Positions 10,215 through 21,688 of a DNA stretch of 64,000 bases are shown here, in pieces. The DNA is from Malurus cyaneus samueli (Eukaryota; Chordata; Aves; Passeriformes; Maluridae). The stretch is taken from the NCBI GenBank assembly GCA_009741485.1, contig CM019230.1:8513675-8577674 (forward strand), read 5' to 3'. Position 1 is the stretch's first letter; every line of letters begins with the position of its first letter. The notes below the pieces were generated by a model. The model saw nothing but the letters and a program-made list of their open reading frames with translations, made no database searches and was not told the origin of the DNA. The position numbers and the translations under genes are program-made.

Positions 10215-12523
10215 TCACATGCAGGTGTCCAGGCTGTCCATGTACTCCTGCAGAGCCTGCAGCCGGGCATCGATCTCAGCAAGTTCAGCCGAGGGCTCCT
10301 TAGAGTGGTTCTCTGGGGATGCCAGTGCAGGAAAAAAGAATTAAAGGCCTGGAACTGGGTAGCCATCAAATATCTAGGGGCTCAGATGGGGCCTCACCTT
10401 TACCAGGGCGCTTGCCAGTCCTGCATACGGGCAGCTTGTGGCTGGCAGCTGGTTGAGGAAGCTGGGGGAAGGTTGGGATCACCAGTGACCTCCTGGTCAC
10501 CCTGCTCTGGGATGCAGGGGGAGACCCCAAAGTGGTGGGGGAACCCCAAAGGAGCAGCCACTCACCATACAGGGGCCATTGCAGGATGAGGTGCTCAAGG
10601 GTCTCCGTGTACGGGTCACTTTCTTGTCCCTGCCCAAAGTGGAGGGGTTAAAGGGTGCTAGAAGGGATGCCCAAGCACCCTGTCCCACCCCAGCATTACC
10701 TGCAGGCCATGGGCTTGGAGCCCTCACTGGCTTTGCTGCCAGAGCTCCCTGCCAAGCGCCAGCTCCGGAAGCTTTCAGCTGCAGGGAGAAAGGGAGATGG
10801 GAAGTTAAGGAAGGAATTCCAGCACCCAATGGATGTGCCCCCAGCCCTCTCCAGGCTCCCCACTCACCCGATGAGCTGCGCCTGTGGCTTCTTGCTGGGC
10901 TGGTGCTGTCAGAAGCCACTCCACGTCGCTGCCTGCACCAAAGGGAGATGGTGGTAAAGGGGAACAAGCGCATGAGGGGGGAGGAAGAGACCCCCATGAG
11001 TCCCAGGGAGGGATGGTGACAAGCTCAGTCACCACCGCTTACTTTCTGAGCTCAGCTTCCTTCTGCCGTTGCTGACGGGCCCTGACAAAGGCAGTGGGGT
11101 CAAAGCGTGGTGGGCGGGAGCCTGGTGGGGGGGTAAAGGAGACGGTCAGGGGGAGGAGAGGGTAAGCCATGTCCTGTCCCTACTCCTGGGCATGTGCCCC
11201 CAAGGATCCACACCTGCAGGTGACAGTGACCGTGGCGACGGGCGGCCCCGGCTGCTCCTGTGGCTCTCCAGGGATGCTGAGCGTTGCTCTTGGGGGCGGG
11301 GGGTCATGCTGGCAGATTTCTGACGGCTGGCAAGAGGACAAGTGCCATAAGGGGAGGAACAGGGGGACACCCCATGGTCATGAGGGTCCTCCTGTGGAGT
11401 TCAGCCCAGCCTTACCCCCTCCTGCAGGAGGCCAATTCAGCTGTCAGGTTCTTCACCCGCAGCTGCAGCCTCTGCTCTGATGCCTTTGCCTGAGCCAGCT
11501 GCAACCGGGGAAAAAAGGTTCATTGTGCATCCAGCACCCCTGTGCCTACCACAGCAGCTCCCACCCTCCTGATCACCCCCAGCCCACCTCTGCAGCCAGC
11601 TGCTGGTGCTCACGCTGATGCCGGGCCTCTGCCACCCGCTTCTCCTCCAGTGCCTGCCACAGCCTGGGGGGGATGGCAGGAGGTGGTCGGAGGGTTTCTT
11701 CCTCACCCAGTGAGACAGGAACCCCCAACCCTTCTGGGTGTCACCAGCCCCACTCACGCATCCTTCAAGTGCTGGGTCTTCTCCAGGTGGCGGGCCCGGA
11801 GCCGTGCCAGCTGCTCCTGCAGATCCCACACTAGTGCCACAAGGTCTGGCCGCCCCACGAAGAGCAGTGGCAGTGGGTAATGGATCCTGGAGGAGAGCAC
11901 ATGGAGGGGGTGAGGCTGGAGTCACTCCCCTGTGACCCCTGCCTGGTGTCCCCTGTCACCTATCAAACTCCACAGAGTAGACGAGGATGAGGTAGCGCTT
12001 TGTGTTGAGGACGGAAGAGGTGGAAGGGGGTGGCCGGATGATTGTCCCCACTTTCCAGCTATGCAGGGTCTCCAGGTCGGAGTAGGTAAGCAGTTCCAGG
12101 CTGACAGACTCACTACTCTGCAGAAAGTTTGAAAAGCGGTGGGGGTCAGTAGGACACACACCCCATTCCATGTACCCCCAAAACACTGCGTGGGGAAGCA
12201 GCACAACCACACCTGTGTCAGTGCCGACTCCAGCATGCTGCAGAAAATGCCAAACTGCTTGAAATTCCCCGTTTTGCGGGTCAGATCCTCGATGACTGTG
12301 AGACGGGGGAGTATTTCAGTCAGTGGCAGTCATGGGGGATCCCCTTAGCACCCCCGAGCTTCCACCAACACTCACAGGAGGCATCGAACTCGCCCCTCCA
12401 CAGGTCGGCGGTGCCGTGAGCCTCCACTTCCACCCGCAAGGTGGAGCGGGCCAGGGTCACCCGCACCGTGTGCGGCCCGGGCCGGAACACACAGTCAGTC
12501 TGCAGGTACCGCGGCTCCCCCAT
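10215..12523 (-). CDS. CCDC61: CCDC61 (VFL3), copy A, complete
   Basis: Thirteen minus-strand exons with GT-AG borders join into one open frame of 412 codons plus stop: 12376-12523, 12213-12295, 11960-12117, 11758-11886, 11588-11663, 11416-11498, 11214-11326, 11043-11121, 10868-10932, 10700-10778, 10566-10629, 10398-10461 and 10215-10312. Exons 1-3 give the SAS-6-like head domain (MGEPRYLQTDCVF, KTGNFKQFGIFCSMLESAL, TKRYLILVYSVEFDR). Exons 4-6 form a coiled coil, exons 7-11 a basic Ser/Arg-rich segment with RFDPTAFVRARQQRQ, and the end reads AEIDARLQALQEYMDSLD as in human. The protein acts at centrioles and basal bodies. It is shorter than human (about 512), mainly in the coiled coil and Ser-rich region. 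Its 5' flank is replaced by the next duplicate about 170 bp upstream of the ATG. Confidence 0.95.
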
Positions 12524-12702
12524 GGCCAACAGGGTCTGTGGAGAGACGGCACCCTCGGGAGACAGCGGCACCCCAGAGTATAGAGAGCACCCCCGGAAAA
12601 TGGAGAGAGCACCCTCGGGAAAGGGGACCCCGGCTGGAGGGCTCAGGACAGGTGAGCTGGGCTGGATTGTGGGGTGATGAGTGCAGAGCGTGGAGAGGGG
12701 AT

Positions 12703-13124
12703 AAACACCAGGGGAGGTTTATGTCCAAAAAGGAGACAAGGAGTCCTGTGCACCTTTTATTCAAATGAAGGGAGAGGCCATAGGACATTTCCATGGGGTC
12801 TCTCAATTGATAGAGACTGCAGCCTCTTTTTTCCTACTTCCCCAGCCACATTTCCCTCTCTTTCCCCACTGGCTGAGGTACTGAGAGGTACAGACTTACC
12901 GAATCGCCTAATACAGAACCCCATCTAACGTGCACCTCCCCCTTTTTTAATTCTTTGTGTCTCTTTTTCTCTCAGTCCAGGGATTTAGCACTGTCTTGGG
13001 TGAGTAACAGTCTGATGTCAATTGATGGAATTCCTCGTGGAATTTATGGCTCCTCCCATTGCTCCTTCCACCTGTCAGTACCTGGCTTATCTACCTCGCA
13101 AAGACACTGATCATTCCTTTCACA
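12703..13124 (-). mobile_element. LTR-like repeat, copy 2
   Basis: Counterpart of the element at 8070 at the left edge of duplication unit B. The two differ by small indels and substitutions. The unit junction falls within a few bases of the end of this element. Confidence 0.55.
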
Positions 13125-13239
13125 GGGAACTTGAGAGGTTTTGCACTGAAGTAGCCTCAGCCAGCTGTCCGCTCCGGCCAGCTCCCGGATCTTTGAGGGC
13201 ATTTCCCGGAGGATCTCACCCATTCGTTCTTTAATCAGC

Positions 13240-13537
13240 TCCACACTCTCACCAACCCCCGCTCCGCCATGCTGGGGAACAGCACTTCCGCTTCCGGTCA
13301 CGTGCACGGCCCGCCATGTGACCGCGGCGCTGGCCGGAGGTGGGAGATGGCCGCGGGTTGGGGCTGATGTGGACATCGGGCATCACCGAGGGGCCGCGGG
13401 GCTGGGGGAGTCCCGGGGGAACGGGGCGAGAGTCTGAGCACAGTGCGGGAGCGGGGGAGGCAATTCCGAAGGTATAAGCCCGGAGCGCCCCGCCCTTGTA
13501 CTGCCTTCCTGACCCCACCCGTGTCCCCCTGCAGGCC
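13240..13537 (+). promoter_or_regulatory. BLOC1S3 copy B promoter and 5' untranslated exon
   Basis: Same arrangement as copy A: ETS-like CTTCCGG, GTCACGTG at 13297-13304, CATGTGAC at 13315-13322, a GTATAAG donor and a CCCCCTGCAG acceptor before the ATG. Confidence 0.6.
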
Positions 13538-14005
13538 ATGGCCGCCCCCCGCCCCCCGCGGGTGGTGCCGGGCGAAGCCTCCGAGAGCGACTCGGAGCCG
13601 GAGCTGCTCGTGAGGGCGCAGGGGAGCCCCGGGCCGGGCTAAAGGTGCCGGCGAAGCCTCCGAGACCGAAGAGGAGGAGGAGGACGAGCAGACGCCGAAG
13701 TCGCCCCCGGTACTGGCGGAGGAGCCGGCGGCGGTTTGGGGGAGCGGCCCCTCGCTGCTGCAGCAGAGGCTGCGGGAGGGGACGGGGCGGCTGCGGGGGC
13801 GGTGGGCAGCGCCCTTCGGCAGAGCTACGGCAGTGCCGCCCGGAGCCTGGGGGGTTTGGGGGGTGCCCTGGGCCGGGCACAGGTGACCGCTGCCGCAGCC
13901 GCACACTGCCTGCGCGTGGCCCGCCGTGATCTGCACGCCGTGGCCGACACTATCGACATCGTCACGGCGTGTCACCTCCTGCCCGACATCCGCGGGCAGC
14001 TCTGA
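13538..14005 (+). CDS. BLOC1S3: BLOC1S3 copy B, frame broken by short indels
   Basis: Same gene as at 8894. Here the N-terminus is better preserved: the ATG frame reads MAAPRPPRVVPGEASESDSE and shows the first acidic GEASESDSEPE repeat that copy A has lost. It then meets a stop near 13640 because bases are missing in CCCCGGGCCGGGC. A further G is missing near 13795 (five G instead of six). The last part, from GAVGSALRQSYGS to LLPDIRGQL, is open again. The breaks are complementary to those of copy A, so one functional gene may underlie both. AATAAA is at 14468-14473. Confidence 0.9.
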
Positions 14006-14854
14006 CTGGCACCAGGATGTGGCACCGCCTTCACCATCCCCACTGTGGCTGTCACCAGTGGCGGCACCAACACTTGCCAGACATGCGTGGGCAGCTGACA
14101 GCATCGCTACTGCCCTCTCAGCATCACCAGTACCGCATCTCCATGGCAGGGTCATCACCATCAGGATCATCACCACAGCATCCTGACACGGGTGAAGTTG
14201 TGGTGGCATTGGGTCATGTTTGCAGCACCCCGCAATCACCCTGAAGACCTCCTCACCACAATGGCATCATCACCAGTGTGGCCACAGTGACACCAAACAG
14301 TGGCTTAGGCACAGAAACTGCCGGCCTGGCACCCCAGGACCTCCATGCTCTGGTGACATCATTGCTGCTGGTCCCCTGGCCAGCTGCCACCATCCCTGAA
14401 CTGCAGCCTGGCACTGGCTCGAGTCACCATTGTCCCCAAATGCCCTGTTTTATGTGACATGAAACTAAATAAAACCCTGGTGGTGTCAGAGCCGTAGTGG
14501 GGAGCTTGGCCAGTGCCATGATGACAGTAGTGTCGCAGTAATGGGGACAGGGACACCCTAGAATGCAGGGACAGGGTAAGGTGACATGGGTGTTGGTGTC
14601 ACATTTGCAGTGGCCTCTGAGTTCACTGGTGGCTGTGTCCAACATGTCCCCAAGCACTGGTACTGTCACCCTCTTGCGATGTCCCTGGTCCCCCAGCACT
14701 ATGTCCCTCCTGGGGGACACACCCCTCCCACCTCCATCCCAAGAAGGACACACACTGGGGCCATACAAAGGTTTATTTGGGGGGGGGGGTCACTTGCCCG
14801 TCACCACCACTGTCACCCTGAGGACACAGGGAGGGTGTGTGACCCTGGAGGGGG

Positions 14855-17160
14855 TCACATGCAGGTGTCCAGGCTGTCCATGTACTCCTGCAGAGCCTGC
14901 AGCCGGCATCGATCTCAGCAAGTTCAGCCGAGGGCTCCTTAGAGTGGTTCTCTGGGGATGCCAGTGCAGGAAAAAAGAATTAAAGGCCTGGAACTGGGTA
15001 GCCATCAAATATCTAGGGGCTCAGATGGGGCCTCACCTTTACCAGGGCGCTTGCCAGTCCTGCATACGGGCAGCTTGTGGCTGGCAGCTGGTTGAGGAAG
15101 CTGGGGGAAGGTTGGGATCACCAGTGACCTCCTGGTCACCCTGCTCTGGGATGCAGGGGGAGACCCCAAAGTGGTGGGGGAACCCCAAAGGAGCAGCCAC
15201 TCACCATACAGGGGCCATTGCAGGATGAGGTGCTCAAGGGTCTCCGTGTACGGGTCACTTTCTTGTCCCTGCCCAAAGTGGAGGGGTTAAAGGGTGCTAG
15301 AAGGGATGCCCAAGCACCCTGTCCCACCCCAGCATTACCTGCAGGCCATGGGCTTGGAGCCCTCACTGGCTTTGCTGCCAGAGCTCCCTGCCAAGCGCCA
15401 GCTCCGGAAGCTTTCAGCTGCAGGGAGAAAGGGAGATGGGAAGTTAAGGAAGGAATTCCAGCACCCAATGGATGTGCCCCCAGCCCTCTCCAGGCTCCCC
15501 ACTCACCCGATGAGCTGCGCCTGTGGCTTCTTGCTGGGCTGGTGCTGTCAGAAGCCACTCCACGTCGCTGCCTGCACCAAAGGGAGATGGTGGTAAAGGG
15601 GAACAAGCGCATGAGGGGGAGGAAGAGACCCCCATGAGTCCCAGGGAGGGATGGTGACAAGCTCAGTCACCACCGCTTACTTTCTGAGCTCAGCTTCCTT
15701 CTGCCGTTGCTGACGGGCCCTGACAAAGGCAGTGGGGTCAAAGCGTGGTGGGCGGGAGCCTGGTGGGGGGGTAAAGGAGACGGTCAGGGGGAGGAGAGGG
15801 TAAGCCATGTCCTGTCCCTACTCCTGGGCATGTGCCCCCAAGGATCCACACCTGCAGGTGACAGTGACCGTGGCGACGGGCGGCCCCGGCTGCTCCTGTG
15901 GCTCTCCAGGGATGCTGAGCGTTGCTCTTGGGGGCGGGGGGTCATGCTGGCAGATTCTGACGGCTGGCAAGAGGACAAGTGCCATAAGGGGAGGAACAGG
16001 GGGACACCCCATGGTCATGAGGGTCCTCCTGTGGAGTTCAGCCCAGCCTTACCCCCTCCTGCAGGAGGCCAATTCAGCTGTCAGGTTCTTCACCCGCAGC
16101 TGCAGCCTCTGCTCTGATGCCTTTGCCTGAGCCAGCTGCAACCGGGGAAAAAAGGTTCATTGTGCATCCAGCAGCCCCTGTGCCTACCCACAGCAGCTCC
16201 CACCCCTCCTGATCACCCCCCAGCCCACCTCTGCAGCCAGCTGCTGGTGCTCACGCTGATGCCGGGCCTCTGCCACCCGCTTCTCCTCCAGTGCCTGCCA
16301 CAGCCTGGGGGGATGGCAGGAGGTGGTCGGAGGGTTTCTTCCTCACCCAGTGAGACAGGAACCCCAACCCTTCTGGGTGTCACCAGCCCCACTCACGCAT
16401 CCTTCAAGTGCTGGGTCTTCTCCAGGTGGCGGGCCCGGAGCCGTGCCAGCTGCTCCTGCAGATCCCGCACTAGTGCCACAAGGTCTGGCCGCCCCACGAA
16501 GAGCAGTGGCAGTGGGTAATGGATCCTGGAGGAGAGCACATGGAGGGGGTGAGGCTGGAGTCACTCCCCTGTGACCCCTGCCTGGTGTCCCCTGTCACCT
16601 ATCAAACTCCACAGAGTAGACGAGGATGAGGTAGCGCTTTGTGTTGAGGACGGAAGAGGTGGAAGGGGGTGGCCGGATGATTGTCCCCACTTTCCAGCTA
16701 TGCAGGGTCTCCAGGTCGGAGTAGGTAAGCAGTTCCAGGCTGACAGACTCACTACTCTGCAGAAAGTTTGAAAAGCGGTGGGGGTCAGTAGGACACACAC
16801 CCCATTCCATGTACCCCCAAAACACTGCGTGGGGAAGCAGCACAACCACACCTGTGTCAGTGCCGACTCCAGCATGCTGCAGAAAATGCCAAACTGCTTG
16901 AAATTCCCCGTTTTGCGGGTCAGATCCTCGATGACTGTGAGACGGGGGAGTATTTCAGTCAGTGGCAGTCATGGGGGATCCCCTTAGCACCCCGAGCTTC
17001 CACCAACACTCACAGGAGGCATCGAACTCGCCCCTCCACAGGTCGGCGGTGCCGTGAGCCTCCACTTCACCCGCAAGGTGGAGCGGGCCAGGGTCACCCG
17101 CACCGTGTGCGGCCCGGGCCGGAACACACAGTCAGTCTGCAGGTACCGCGGCTCCCCCAT
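14855..17160 (-). pseudogene. CCDC61: CCDC61 copy B with three one-base frameshifts
   Basis: All 13 exons of copy A are present in the same order with the same splice sites. Three single-base deletions relative to copy A break the frame: in exon 1 near 17068 (CTTCACCC for CTTCCACCC), in exon 7 near 15956 (GATTCTG for GATTTCTG) and in the last exon near 14903 (AGCCGGCA for AGCCGGGCA). Exon 4 also has a substitution giving Arg for Trp before DLQEQLARL, where Arg is the more typical coiled-coil residue. These could be real decay, but single-base homopolymer losses look like assembly error. Unlike copy A, this copy retains its natural upstream CpG-rich region. Confidence 0.85.
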
Positions 17161-17328
17161 GGCCAACAGGGTCTGTGGAGAGACGGCACCCTCGGGAGAC
17201 AGCGGCACCCCAGAGTATAGAGAGCACCCCGGAAAATGGAGAGAGCACCCTCGGGAAAGGGGACCCGGCTGGAGGGCTCAGGACAGGTGAGCTGGGCTGG
17301 ATTGTGGGGTGATGAGTGCAGAGCGTGT

Positions 17329-17599
17329 GCAGAACTGAAAGTTTAAGAAGGGGAGCCCACAACACCACGAGAAGTGACCAGAGAGGCCCTTAGAGCGTTT
17401 GGTGACTTGGGCTCTGCTGCAGAGGGAAGCAGTTTGAAGGGGTGGAGAGAATACAACAGGGGGAGAGCCATGGCCTTGGGCCTGCTGCCTGGGGAACAAC
17501 GGAGAGCCCAGGGCTTCTGTTCTGGGGGTACCGAGGGAAGGGAACTGGGGGTCTGTTGTAGAGCAGCGAGACGGGAGGTGGCCCGACCCCGCGGTTATG
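17329..17599. other. Unique flank upstream of CCDC61 copy B
   Basis: GC-rich sequence after the duplication edge. It may hold a 5' untranslated exon of CCDC61, but no exon could be defined. Confidence 0.4.
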
Positions 17600-17790
17600 C
17601 TCAGGCAACAGATACCGGCAGCAGCCCTGCCACAGCCGAAGAGCCTCACCGCCCGCCGCGATCGTGCTCGCCTCAGCCTCAGCCGCAGCCTCGCCCCGCC
17701 TCGCCCGTTCGGCCGCAGCCCGATCCGCCGCTCATTGGCTGCTGGCGCCGCCCGCCATGGCAGTGTCGTTACCGCTCTGCGCAGCACCGC
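17600..17790. promoter_or_regulatory. CpG-island promoter
   Basis: Dense CpG with repeated CCGC/GCCCG boxes, and an inverted CCAAT box (CTCATTGGCTG near 17731) just before CCGCCCGCCATGG. The block looks like a housekeeping promoter. It could drive CCDC61 copy B on the minus strand, an unrecognised plus-strand transcript starting near 17757, or both. Confidence 0.55.
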
Positions 17791-17794
17791 TGCC

Positions 17795-18150
17795 GCCCTC
17801 TGCCCGCCCCCTGCCCGCCCTCTGCCCGCCCCTGCCCGCCCCTGCCCGCCCCTGCCCCGCTGCCCGCCCGCTGCCCCCCTGCCCGCCCTCTGCCGCCCCT
17901 GCCCGCCCCCTGCCCCGCTGGCCCCCCCCTGCCCGCCCCCTGCCCGCTCCCTGCCCGCCCCTGCCCGCTCCCTGCCCGCCTGCCCTGCCCGCCCCCTGCC
18001 CGCTGCCCTGCCTGCTCCCGCCCCTGGCCCCCTGCCCGCCCCCTGCCCGCCTGCCCGCCCCTGCCCGCCTCTGCCCGCCTCCTGCCCCGCGCCCCCTGCC
18101 CGCCCGCTGCCACCTGCCCGCCCCCTGCCCTTTCTCCCCGCCCTCGCCCG
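17795..18150. repeat. C-rich minisatellite (CTGCCCGCCC-type)
   Basis: About 350 bp built of irregular 6- to 11-base units such as CTGCCCGCCC and CTGCCCGCTC. It creates long Pro/Ala-rich (plus) and Gly/Arg-rich (minus) open frames that I do not treat as genes. Confidence 0.9.
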
Positions 18151-20239
18151 CTGCACTGGCTGTGAGGCGAACCTCACCTCCCTCCCCCACGGCGCCGATG
18201 GTTACTGCGGCTGTCACTCAGTCCTGGACAGAGGCGGAGCGGCGGCTGGCTGTGTTGTGCCGTCCTTTGTCCGCGGCGTTGGGCACACCCCCGGCCCTTC
18301 TCTCGCTGCCCGAGTGGTTGTGTCCGCCTTGGGTAATCGCCGGGGAGTTCCATTCCGGGCAATCGCCGCGTCCCGTTCCTTTGCTGGGGAGTGTGGAGTG
18401 GGGGTTACGGAACAGCGCGGGACTCTGGGCTTGCGAGAGAAGGTCTGGGCTGGATATGGGGCGAGGACAAAACCGGAGGCGGTGGAAGAGGACACCGACA
18501 AGTTACGGAGCAACTGAACCTCGATCGAATCTTTATTAATCTGGGGGAAGGCGGGGGGAGGCCCCTGGAAGCCCAGGACCCCGCTCGAGCACCCATATTT
18601 GGGAGGATCCCCTTCCAAATGACAAAATTTCCTCCTGAAATGGTTGGAGGGGGCAGCCCTAAGGCTCCAGATCCCCCGTGAACGTTGCAGGAGGTTGGGA
18701 CCCACAAAACATGAGGGAGGAGAGCAAATACAGAACTCCTTAGCACACCTCTGATACATATGGTCTGTATCAAAGTGACAAGGTTCTTATGAGGCCTATT
18801 AATAGAAAACTTTCTATAGCCTTTTAAAACGTTATCAATACAAGAATGTAATGACTTTTTACATATTATTAAAATACAGTGTAATCACTTTCAATATATT
18901 ATCAATGATAGCTTTTTAATATATTGCTGTAAGTTTTTTAATAGTGTATTAGCAACATATACCAGCGGCACCTAATCTAACCAGCTGGATTCGTACATAG
19001 ATAGGTGAAATCACTAAGAGGCATAAATCAGAAATAGTTCTGAAGAAAGTAGACAGGTAGATGCTATAAACAAGGAACAGTAGAGAGCACTAATGAGAAC
19101 TTGGCAGAAGCACGGGACAGTCAGCAAAATAATTGAAAATTATGACTTGGAGGACTTAAAACACGTGGACATCACAACTGCCGTGCCCTGAAGACAAAGG
19201 TGAAAAGTCCACCATGATGAAGAGGATGGTATCTCACTAGAGGGAGACCCACACGACCACCGAGTTGAGGATGACACATGCACACTTGTAAAACTGTGAT
19301 ATCATGTATTTCCATGCCCATGTATGGTGATGGGTGTATGGTGGGCATATGGGGGGCAGTGACAATGTTCATATTACACCGTGCTTACTGTATAAATATG
19401 TGCTCATTTGAAGCAAAGGCAGGTGGGTTAGGAGGAGAAATCCCCCTCACCTCCAGCACTGCAATAAACAAATACCTGCTCTATAGACACCAGTCTATTG
19501 GGTTTTATTTCTAGGTCTTTTGCAGGCATCACCTCCAAACTGCCATTGGGACTCCCAGCAGCCCTTCTCAGGCAGGTGGGTCTGTCTGTGCAGTGGGTGA
19601 CACTCAGCATTATGAGTACCCATGATGGCACAATGGGGACCCTTGGTGGTCCCGTGAGCTCTGGCAGATGAGATGCCAAGTCCTCTCCTTCCTTTCCCCC
19701 TGCCAAAAAAGCCATGCTGGAACCAGGGCAGAAGCAGTTTGAGGGCATCCAGGGGTTTCCAGCAACAGCAATCAGCCCAGGGGTACATTGCCACATACTA
19801 GAAGTGACACCACACTTGTATGAGTCCTGTTTGTCCTTCAGTGGGGCCTTTCTGGCATGGCTTATTGCTTTCTGGGGAGGGTGAGAGGAACCACAGGCCA
19901 TGTTCCTGGGCCATGGAGACTCCCAACTTTTCTGGGCAAATGGTGTGCTTTTACCACCTTGTGCAGGAAGAACTGTTGGAGCTGGCCACTGCAGCCCTTA
20001 AAACCTGAAGCTCCCTCTCTGAAATGTCCCAGCTGAGAGGTAGAAATACACCAACTTGACAAAAAGCTCTGAAAGCAGAGCCACCAGTACCTGACTGCTG
20101 AGCTGCTTCCTAGTGTGAAGGAGAGGACACTCACACTATCACAGAGAAGGAAACGAGCACTCACCCTGACCAGAGTGGCTCAGGACCTGCTTTACTCATA
20201 TGTGCATGAGGAAATCGGTCTAAGGAGGCTTAAAAGGTG
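18151..20239. other. Intergenic, no gene recognised
   Basis: GC-rich until about 18700, strongly AT-rich at 18750-19000, then mixed. A TGCAATAAACAAATACCTG stretch near 19459-19480 resembles an LTR poly(A) region, but I could not delimit an element. No exon matched a known protein. Confidence 0.4.
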
Positions 20240-20760
20240 GCTTTGAGCTCACCAAATAGCAGACTGAATCCTCTCCTCCTGAGAAGGAGGCTCTGGAACC
20301 TAAAAGGACTGTTAGGAGCAAAAAAATGAGCCTTGGGACTCTACAAATGAGGCTTTGAATCTTCCAGATCAGACTTGGAGCTATCAAAATGACACAATAA
20401 GCCTTCTAAATAAGGTCTCATAGGCTTCTAAGTGAACTTAAAAAGCATAAACCTTGGAATGTATAAATGTGTTTTTTTAGCATGAAAATGTCCGTTTGGA
20501 CCTTTAATTGACTATTTCATCTCCCAAGTGTAGGCTTTGGTAATTAAAGAGTGATGCTGTTTTCCATATTTTTGAGGATTGCATTACATAAATAAGGATT
20601 CGCACTTGAAAAACTTAGGGTTGAATCTGAAGAATAATGCTTTGGACCTTGAAATTGTGGTTTGGCATCTAAACATTGAGTGTTTGTTTTTTTTTTTTTT
20701 GTCACAGAGATTCAGGTTCTAACCTAAGAATGAGGGACTTTTAACTAAAGCATCTCTGTT
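20240..20760 (-). repeat. Degenerate 21-bp tandem repeat, inverted orientation
   Basis: Successive units of 20-22 bp follow GAGGCTTTGAATCTTCCAGAT-like patterns, the reverse complement of the CAAAGCC units found at 26290, 30000, 34870, 38510 and 45470. Conservation between units is low, but the phase is steady. Confidence 0.6.
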
Positions 20761-21010
20761 CTCAGCACAAATCTATCACCTTTATGGTTCATCACCCTTG
20801 GGGCTATTGATCCTGGGGGCCATCACCTTTGGGGGTGTTAACCCTGGGGTCCACCACCCTGTCTGGTTTTTACCATTGGGGCCCATTATTCCTTGTCCCA
20901 TCATCCTTGGAGTGATGAGCACTGGGCTACCAGGCCTGTGATGCTTTGCCTTTAGACCCATCACATCTTGGGCCCACCCCTCAGGGGGTTGTTAACCCTA
21001 GGTGCCCATC
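20761..21010. repeat. Degenerate repeat of about 31 bp
   Basis: Recurring words CATCACCCTTGGGG, CATCACCTTTGGGGG and GTTAACCCT with spacings near 15 and 31 bp. Confidence 0.55.
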
Positions 21011-21139
21011 CCCCTGGCGGCTCATCTCTCTACTTTGAAGGATCCTGTGGCTGTGGACCACACTAAAGTGACACTGAGCAGGGTTCAAAGGCAGACACCA
21101 TTATCCTGGGTGGCACTCAGAGGCAGGTGGCCGTGGGGT

Positions 21140-21470
21140 TGTATGCTCCTTCTCCACTCAGCACTGGCAAGCCCACCTTTAGAACACTGGGTCCAAACCC
21201 TGGGTCACCAGTACAGGAGAGATGAAGTAGCTTTGAACCAGCTGATGAATGACCTCTGGGCACAACTGATGGCTGGGAATCTATTGCAGGGGCTGTGGAA
21301 GCCTGAGCTGCTCAGCTTGGAGCAGGTTTGGCTGCAGAGTGTCCCACCCAGGTGTGATTTCAACACTGGCAGAGGCAGGACAAGAGGCGCAGAGCACAAA
21401 TCCAGACCCAAAGTGACTTTGAGATACTATTTTTACTGTGGGGGTGACTGAAGTTCCTTGGGCAGGTTCT
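21140..21470 (+). repeat. CR1 LINE 3' remnant
   Basis: Diverged plus-strand CR1: ACACTGGGTCCAAACCCTGG, CTGCTCAGCTTGGAGCAGG and a closing stretch ending near TTCCTTGGGCAGGTT correspond in order to the CR1 region upstream of its 3' end. Confidence 0.55.
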
Positions 21471-21688
21471 GGGGTCTCTAAATGGGGAGGATTAAAAGGC
21501 CAACTGGACGCAGCTGTGGTGGTCTCCCTGGGGCTTGCCTTGGACCCCAGCACACGTTGAAGGGCCCTGCTTCACCCAAGGGTCTCCAAGGTTACCCTCA
21601 GGCCTGTTGACTCCCAAGCCCCTCCTGGCAACCCACAGGAGCTTTCCTTGGAGAGGGACAGTCAGTGATATCAGGGACAGAGGGGGGC

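Larger units (their letters stand above)
8070..12692. repeat. Tandem duplication unit A (BLOC1S3-CCDC61)
   Basis: This 4.6-kb segment is repeated, nearly identical, at about 12693-17328 in the same orientation. It begins with an LTR-like repeat and ends about 170 bp upstream of the CCDC61 start codon, at the shared words GATGAGTGCAGAGCGTG. Differences from unit B are mostly one-base indels in homopolymers, plus scattered substitutions. Confidence 0.95.
12693..17328. repeat. Tandem duplication unit B (BLOC1S3-CCDC61)
   Basis: Second copy of the 4.6-kb unit, directly following unit A. Its right edge continues into unique GC-rich DNA, so unit B keeps the natural upstream region of CCDC61. Confidence 0.95.

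Noticed and set aside
9922..10344. Plus-strand frames across CCDC61 and the BLOC1S3 3' region
   Set aside because: They are shadows of the 3' untranslated regions and antisense to verified CCDC61 exons.
17278..18759. Long open frames of 110-306 codons on both strands in GC-rich DNA
   Set aside because: They arise from the CTGCCCGCCC minisatellite and from low stop-codon frequency at high GC. They give Pro/Ala or Gly/Arg strings without any known domain.
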